From: Pseudomonadota bacterium
GTDB lineage: Bacteria; Pseudomonadota; Gammaproteobacteria; Enterobacterales; Enterobacteriaceae
Length of the DNA stretch: 11,598 nt
Reading direction: 5' to 3'
Assembly: GCA_023454395.1 (NCBI GenBank)
Contig: JAEYFY010000359.1
Location: forward strand, 1 to 11,598
A program made the translations under genes and the position numbers. The notes beneath the pieces were generated by a model that worked only from the letters and a program-made list of their open reading frames with translations, ran no database searches and was not told the DNA's origin. Below are positions 8,881 to 11,598 of this stretch, one piece after another; position 1 is the stretch's first letter, and each line of letters opens with the position of its first letter.

Positions 8881-9618
8881 CTGGGCATAGATATTTCTGA
8901 AAACAAAACTATTATTTTTAATGCTCACCACAATCGTAGAGTAATAACTTGTTCAGATAAAAACCCCAAAATTACCATAATAGGTAAAACACCAAAAATA
9001 ACGATATTCAGTATTTATCAAAGAACTAAATTTGGTGATAACAACCGAGATGGTAATCCTTTAATATATTCATTAAAAGGTATATTTAACTATACAATAA
9101 CAATAGATGAATTATATAAATTCAAACCCTCTTTTTTAGCTATTTTAAATAAAATAAAATCTAAGATAATAAATCAAAATACTGTTTTTATTGTTATGCC
9201 ATCATCTACAAAAGTCCCATATTTATTAGCAAGAAGAGTTTCTCGCCATTTTGGAACAGTATTATTTAGTGATGTGTTTGTTAAATGTACGGTAGAAGAA
9301 GTAATTAATCGATTTTTAATTAAAGAATTAAATAAAAAATCATCTAACATAAAAGCATTAAACAAAACTTTATCTGAATTGCAATCTTTACCACCTAATA
9401 CTATTTTCACAATGAAAAAGATCCCTAATAAAATTAGACATTATTTTTCCCCTTGGAAAATAGATCCACAATTCAATATAAATAAATTATATAATTGTAA
9501 TATTATTTTAATTGATGACTTACTCTCAACAGGCACAACATTAAAAGCAGCAACAATAGAATTAAATAAATTAGGGTTATCTTGCTCTACTGCGATCTGC
9601 CTTTTAAGTAATCTTTAA
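8881..9618 (+). CDS. Phosphoribosyltransferase-like protein, start codon unclear
   Basis: The C-terminal half carries a textbook PRPP-binding motif, IILIDDLLSTGTT (codons 208-220, bases 9502-9540): hydrophobic strand, two acidic residues and a Thr/Ser-Gly-Thr-Thr loop. This places it in the type I phosphoribosyltransferase fold. Substrate and pathway cannot be told. The only ATG (9196) would give 140 residues and start inside an apparent beta strand, VFIVMPSS. Clearly protein-like sequence continues upstream in frame, including SIYQRT and DGNPLIYSLKG (around codons 44-67), back to a TAA at 8866. No ATG, GTG or TTG exists in those codons. CTG 8881, 10 bp after AAGG, is the best candidate and gives 245 residues; ATA 8887 or ATT 8893 are others, or the 5' end may be mutated. 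GC is about 25% (187 of 738 by hand count), far below yajL. The gene is absent from this position in E. coli, so it was probably acquired. Confidence 0.6.
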   Translation: MGIDISENKTIIFNAHHNRRVITCSDKNPKITIIGKTPKITIFSIYQRTKFGDNNRDGNPLIYSLKGIFNYTITIDELYKFKPSFLAILNKIKSKIINQNTVFIVMPSSTKVPYLLARRVSRHFGTVLFSDVFVKCTVEEVINRFLIKELNKKSSNIKALNKTLSELQSLPPNTIFTMKKIPNKIRHYFSPWKIDPQFNINKLYNCNIILIDDLLSTGTTLKAATIELNKLGLSCSTAICLLSNL

Positions 9619-9786
9619 TGATTGATATCCTTTTAATATTAATATAATCTTGAATGCTAGATAATATTTTCTGGCATAAAGAGCCAACATACGCCCTTGG
9701 CTCTATAAATATGAAGCATTTTGTAAGAAATGTGGGTTCGCGCAAGCACCGTAATGATGGTCAAGCAATAAGAGCAAAGTAATCAT
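9604..9786 (-). pseudogene. Possible decayed small reading frame or dispersed repeat
   Basis: Read on the minus strand from ATG at 9786, the frame gives 27 codons, including a run of Leu and then GACANPHFLQNASYL. It meets one TAG (9705-9703), then continues for 32 more codons, beginning SQGRMLALYARK, to a TAA at 9604-9606. The first part is less AT-rich than the phosphoribosyltransferase-like gene. The NPHFLQ and RMLAL pieces faintly recall small Ash/Icd-like proteins found on enterobacterial prophages and satellites; this is recollection, not a search result. It could equally be non-coding spacer. The tail overlaps the 3' end of the phosphoribosyltransferase-like gene by 15 bp. Confidence 0.25.
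9680..9704. repeat. Hairpin-forming inverted repeat
   Basis: A perfect 8-bp stem AGAGCCAA (9680-9687) pairs with TTGGCTCT (9697-9704) around a 9-base loop. No T-run follows on the + strand and only a short one on the minus strand, so it is not a convincing terminator. It lies inside the broken reverse-strand frame. Confidence 0.5.
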
Positions 9787-9822
9787 CTAGAGAATGGCAG
9801 CGACATTCCGCAATATAAACCC

Positions 9823-9849
9823 AAAAAGCCACTTTTCAGTGGCTTTTTT
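9823..9849. terminator. Bidirectional terminator between the islet and thiI
   Basis: A perfect 10-bp stem AAAAAGCCAC (9823-9832) pairs with GTGGCTTTTT (9839-9848) around the loop TTTTCA. T-runs occur in the 3' arm on both strands. It ends 27 bp past the thiI stop and can also end + strand transcripts coming from the phosphoribosyltransferase-like gene. Confidence 0.9.
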
Positions 9850-9875
9850 ATTCGCAAGATCAAATCGCTAGCGTA

Positions 9876-11327
9876 TTATTTTTTACGATAGACTTTAACG
9901 TTTTCAAAACCTTGTTCACGCAAATAAAGCGCTTGTAAGCGGCTCATCATTCCGCGATCACAATAGAGCAAATAAGTTTTGGCTTTATCTAAATCACCAA
10001 ACTGAGTGCTTAATTTATAGAAAGGTAACTCTTTAATATCAACACCGTCTATCTTTAATGGAGCAGTTTCTTGCTCTTCAGGTGAGCGGATATCCAAAAT
10101 AACATCGTTAGCGCCAAATTCAGATACCATCTCAACTTCAGTAACCTGCTGTACGGTTTCTTCTGCAATACGACGAATATCCATATTCTTGGCGTTTTCA
10201 ACAACACTATCAAGAATAGAAAAATCAAACTTCTCTTCTTCTGCTTTGATCTTCGCTTTGACCGCTTTCACTGTGGGGCTTTTTGAAATAACACCACAGA
10301 ATTCCGGCATTGTACGAGCAAAATCTTCTGTGCCTATTTGGCGAGCAATATTGATAATGTTTTCTTTATCGTGTGTGATAAGAGGACGTAAAATTAGTGT
10401 ATCTGTCGCATTATCAATTAAACGTAAGTTCGTTAAGGTTTGGCTTGAAACTTGGCCTAATGCTTCACCCGTTACAATCGCTTGAACACCATAGCGTTCT
10501 GCAACACGGGATGCTGCACGTACCATCATACGTTTTAATACAACACCCATTTGACCATCATCGACTTTTTCTAAGATTTCTGCGACAACAGGTTCAAAAT
10601 CAACCGCAACGAAATGCACTTTATGAGAACGGCCAAAGCGATTCCATAAATAATGAGCAACTTGTTTAACGCCAATTTCGTGTGCAGAGCCACCTAAGTT
10701 AAAGAAACAATAGTGAACACGGCTACCACGACGCATCAGCATATAACTTGATACGCCAGAGTCATAGCCACCAGAAATCAACGACAATACATCTTCTTGC
10801 GTACCAATAGGGAAGCCACCAATACCTTCATAGCGCGCATTCACTAAAATAAGTTTGTCATCTTCAATTTCTAAATTAATGGTGACATCTGGACGCGTTA
10901 ATTTCACTTTTGCGCTTTCGACGTGTTGGTTAAAGCCACCACCGACATAACGCTCAACTTCATTTGAAGTAAAACTGTGCTTACCACGACGTTTGGCACG
11001 AACACAAAATGTTTTGTTTTCAACTAAATGCTTAAACGCTGCAAAAGTTTGCTCAAAAATATTGTGTAGATCAGTATACGGATGCTCTTCTACTTGTAAG
11101 AAGTGATGAATACCAGGAATACGTGTGAGTGCATCACATACCGCTTCACTTTTGCTTTCATCTTTACTAACAACAACAATGTTATCCCAATTGCGGACAA
11201 CTGTGATTTCATCACCTAATGTATTGAGTACATTACGAATATTGCTAGTAAGAATTTTGATAAAACGGATACGAACTGATTGGCTTTTGATCGTAATTTC
11301 GGGGAATAATTTAATAATAAACTTCAT
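9876..11327 (-). CDS. thiI: tRNA 4-thiouridine synthase and thiazole sulfur-transfer protein (ThiI)
   Basis: Adenylates and thiolates U8 of tRNA to 4-thiouridine, and in enterobacteria carries sulfur to ThiS for thiamine thiazole synthesis, receiving persulfide sulfur from IscS. The product has 483 residues (482 in E. coli). In order it has an N-terminal ferredoxin-like and THUMP RNA-binding region (about 1-165), a PP-loop ATP pyrophosphatase domain with SGGYDS (185-190, Asp189), and a C-terminal rhodanese domain (about 400-483). Both key cysteines are at E. coli positions: Cys344 in FCGVISKSP and Cys456 in the rhodanese loop CDRGMMS. ATG at 11327 begins the expected [10 protein letters not shown]; a TTG two codons upstream is not needed. 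No strong ribosome binding site is visible. It is divergent from xseB. Confidence 0.97.
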   Translation of the reverse strand: MKFIIKLFPEITIKSQSVRIRFIKILTSNIRNVLNTLGDEITVVRNWDNIVVVSKDESKSEAVCDALTRIPGIHHFLQVEEHPYTDLHNIFEQTFAAFKHLVENKTFCVRAKRRGKHSFTSNEVERYVGGGFNQHVESAKVKLTRPDVTINLEIEDDKLILVNARYEGIGGFPIGTQEDVLSLISGGYDSGVSSYMLMRRGSRVHYCFFNLGGSAHEIGVKQVAHYLWNRFGRSHKVHFVAVDFEPVVAEILEKVDDGQMGVVLKRMMVRAASRVAERYGVQAIVTGEALGQVSSQTLTNLRLIDNATDTLILRPLITHDKENIINIARQIGTEDFARTMPEFCGVISKSPTVKAVKAKIKAEEEKFDFSILDSVVENAKNMDIRRIAEETVQQVTEVEMVSEFGANDVILDIRSPEEQETAPLKIDGVDIKELPFYKLSTQFGDLDKAKTYLLYCDRGMMSRLQALYLREQGFENVKVYRKK

Positions 11328-11388
11328 AGTCAATGGTCATAGGTTATTAAGTAGAAACATAAACTACAGTGATGTTAATTGACTGGAG

Positions 11389-11417
11389 TTTATAAAAGTC
11401 ACAAAGTATATCACCAA
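11389..11417 (-). promoter_or_regulatory. Candidate thiI promoter
   Basis: On the minus strand, TTGGTG (11417-11412) and TATAAA (11394-11389) are spaced by 17 bp. The predicted transcript start would lie near 11382, giving a leader of about 55 bases. The leader is too short for a TPP riboswitch and shows no thi-box-like sequence. Confidence 0.5.
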
Positions 11418-11466
11418 TATTTAGGGCTCACCCGCAAAAATCATCGACTGAATAAGAAATTTTCTT

Positions 11467-11495
11467 CTTACTTGTAGTAAGATGATCGCTATTAT
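11467..11495 (+). promoter_or_regulatory. Weak candidate xseB promoter
   Basis: CTTACT (11467-11472) and TATTAT (11490-11495) are 17 bp apart and end 33 bp before the xseB ATG. The -10 is good (five of six), the -35 poor (three of six). Confidence 0.3.
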
Positions 11496-11528
11496 TCAGC
11501 GCTAACATGCTTTATTATCAAAAATATT

Positions 11529-11598
11529 ATGGCTAAGAAAACGACACCAATTAACGAAGACATCGCACAAGCACCAAGTTTTGAAGCATCTATGCAAG
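11529..11598 (+). CDS. xseB: Exodeoxyribonuclease VII small subunit, 5' part
   Basis: The first 23 codons of a gene running off the window edge. The peptide begins MAKKTTPINE and reaches APSFEASMQ, resembling the N-terminus of XseB, where a short charged lead precedes a PASFEKAL-type segment. Position supports this: xseB is divergent from thiI in E. coli and starts the xseB-ispA-dxs cluster. XseB is the small subunit that, in multiple copies per XseA, makes exonuclease VII, which degrades single-stranded DNA. No clear Shine-Dalgarno precedes ATG 11529, so the start is likely but not certain. Confidence 0.8.
   Translation, partial: MAKKTTPINEDIAQAPSFEASMQ

Noticed and set aside
9174..9410. 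Minus-strand 78-codon frame inside the phosphoribosyltransferase-like gene
   Set aside because: It is antisense to the part carrying recognisable PRTase features and has no supporting signals.
10189..11382. Plus-strand open frames opposite thiI (10189-10485, 10397-10669, 11125-11382)
   Set aside because: They are antisense shadows of a complete ThiI with all catalytic residues intact.
11454..11466. AAGAAA-T-TTTCTT inverted repeat in the thiI-xseB spacer
   Set aside because: A/T-only style arms of six bases are expected by chance in this AT-rich spacer, and it does not match an operator I know.

Overview
The window is a stretch of enterobacterial core chromosome. Gene content, order and strand match the Escherichia coli cyo-yajR-yajQ-panE-yajL-thiI-xseB neighbourhood. 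Moderately AT-rich codon use and the protein divergence from E. coli suggest a member of the Morganellaceae (Proteus/Providencia type). This is inferred from sequence character alone; no marker gene such as rRNA is present.

Positions 1-4935 hold the complete cyoABCDE operon for cytochrome bo3 ubiquinol oxidase: a sigma70-like promoter, four structural subunits with very short or 1-nt-overlapping junctions, heme O synthase, and a strong intrinsic terminator. All expected catalytic residues of CyoB sit at their E. coli residue numbers.

Positions 4936-7000 hold yajR (MFS transporter with a C-terminal YAM domain, + strand) and yajQ (- strand), which converge on a shared bidirectional terminator. 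Positions 7001-8775 hold panE (ketopantoate reductase, pantothenate pathway) and yajL (DJ-1/PfpI family), overlapping by 32 nt and followed by a terminator.

Positions 8776-9875, between yajL and thiI, are the non-standard part. A very AT-rich gene (about 25% GC by hand count) encodes a phosphoribosyltransferase-like protein with a clear PRPP-binding motif. It has no ATG, GTG or TTG start for its full reading frame. Behind it lies a reverse-strand remnant reading frame broken by one TAG, some hairpins, and a terminator shared with thiI. This looks like a small acquired islet inserted between two conserved genes.

Positions 9876-11598 hold thiI (tRNA 4-thiouridine and thiazole sulfur transfer, - strand) and, divergently, the first 23 codons of xseB (exonuclease VII small subunit), cut by the window edge. 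No tRNA, rRNA, CRISPR array, insertion sequence or phage structural gene is visible. The only candidate for an undescribed element is the yajL-thiI islet.
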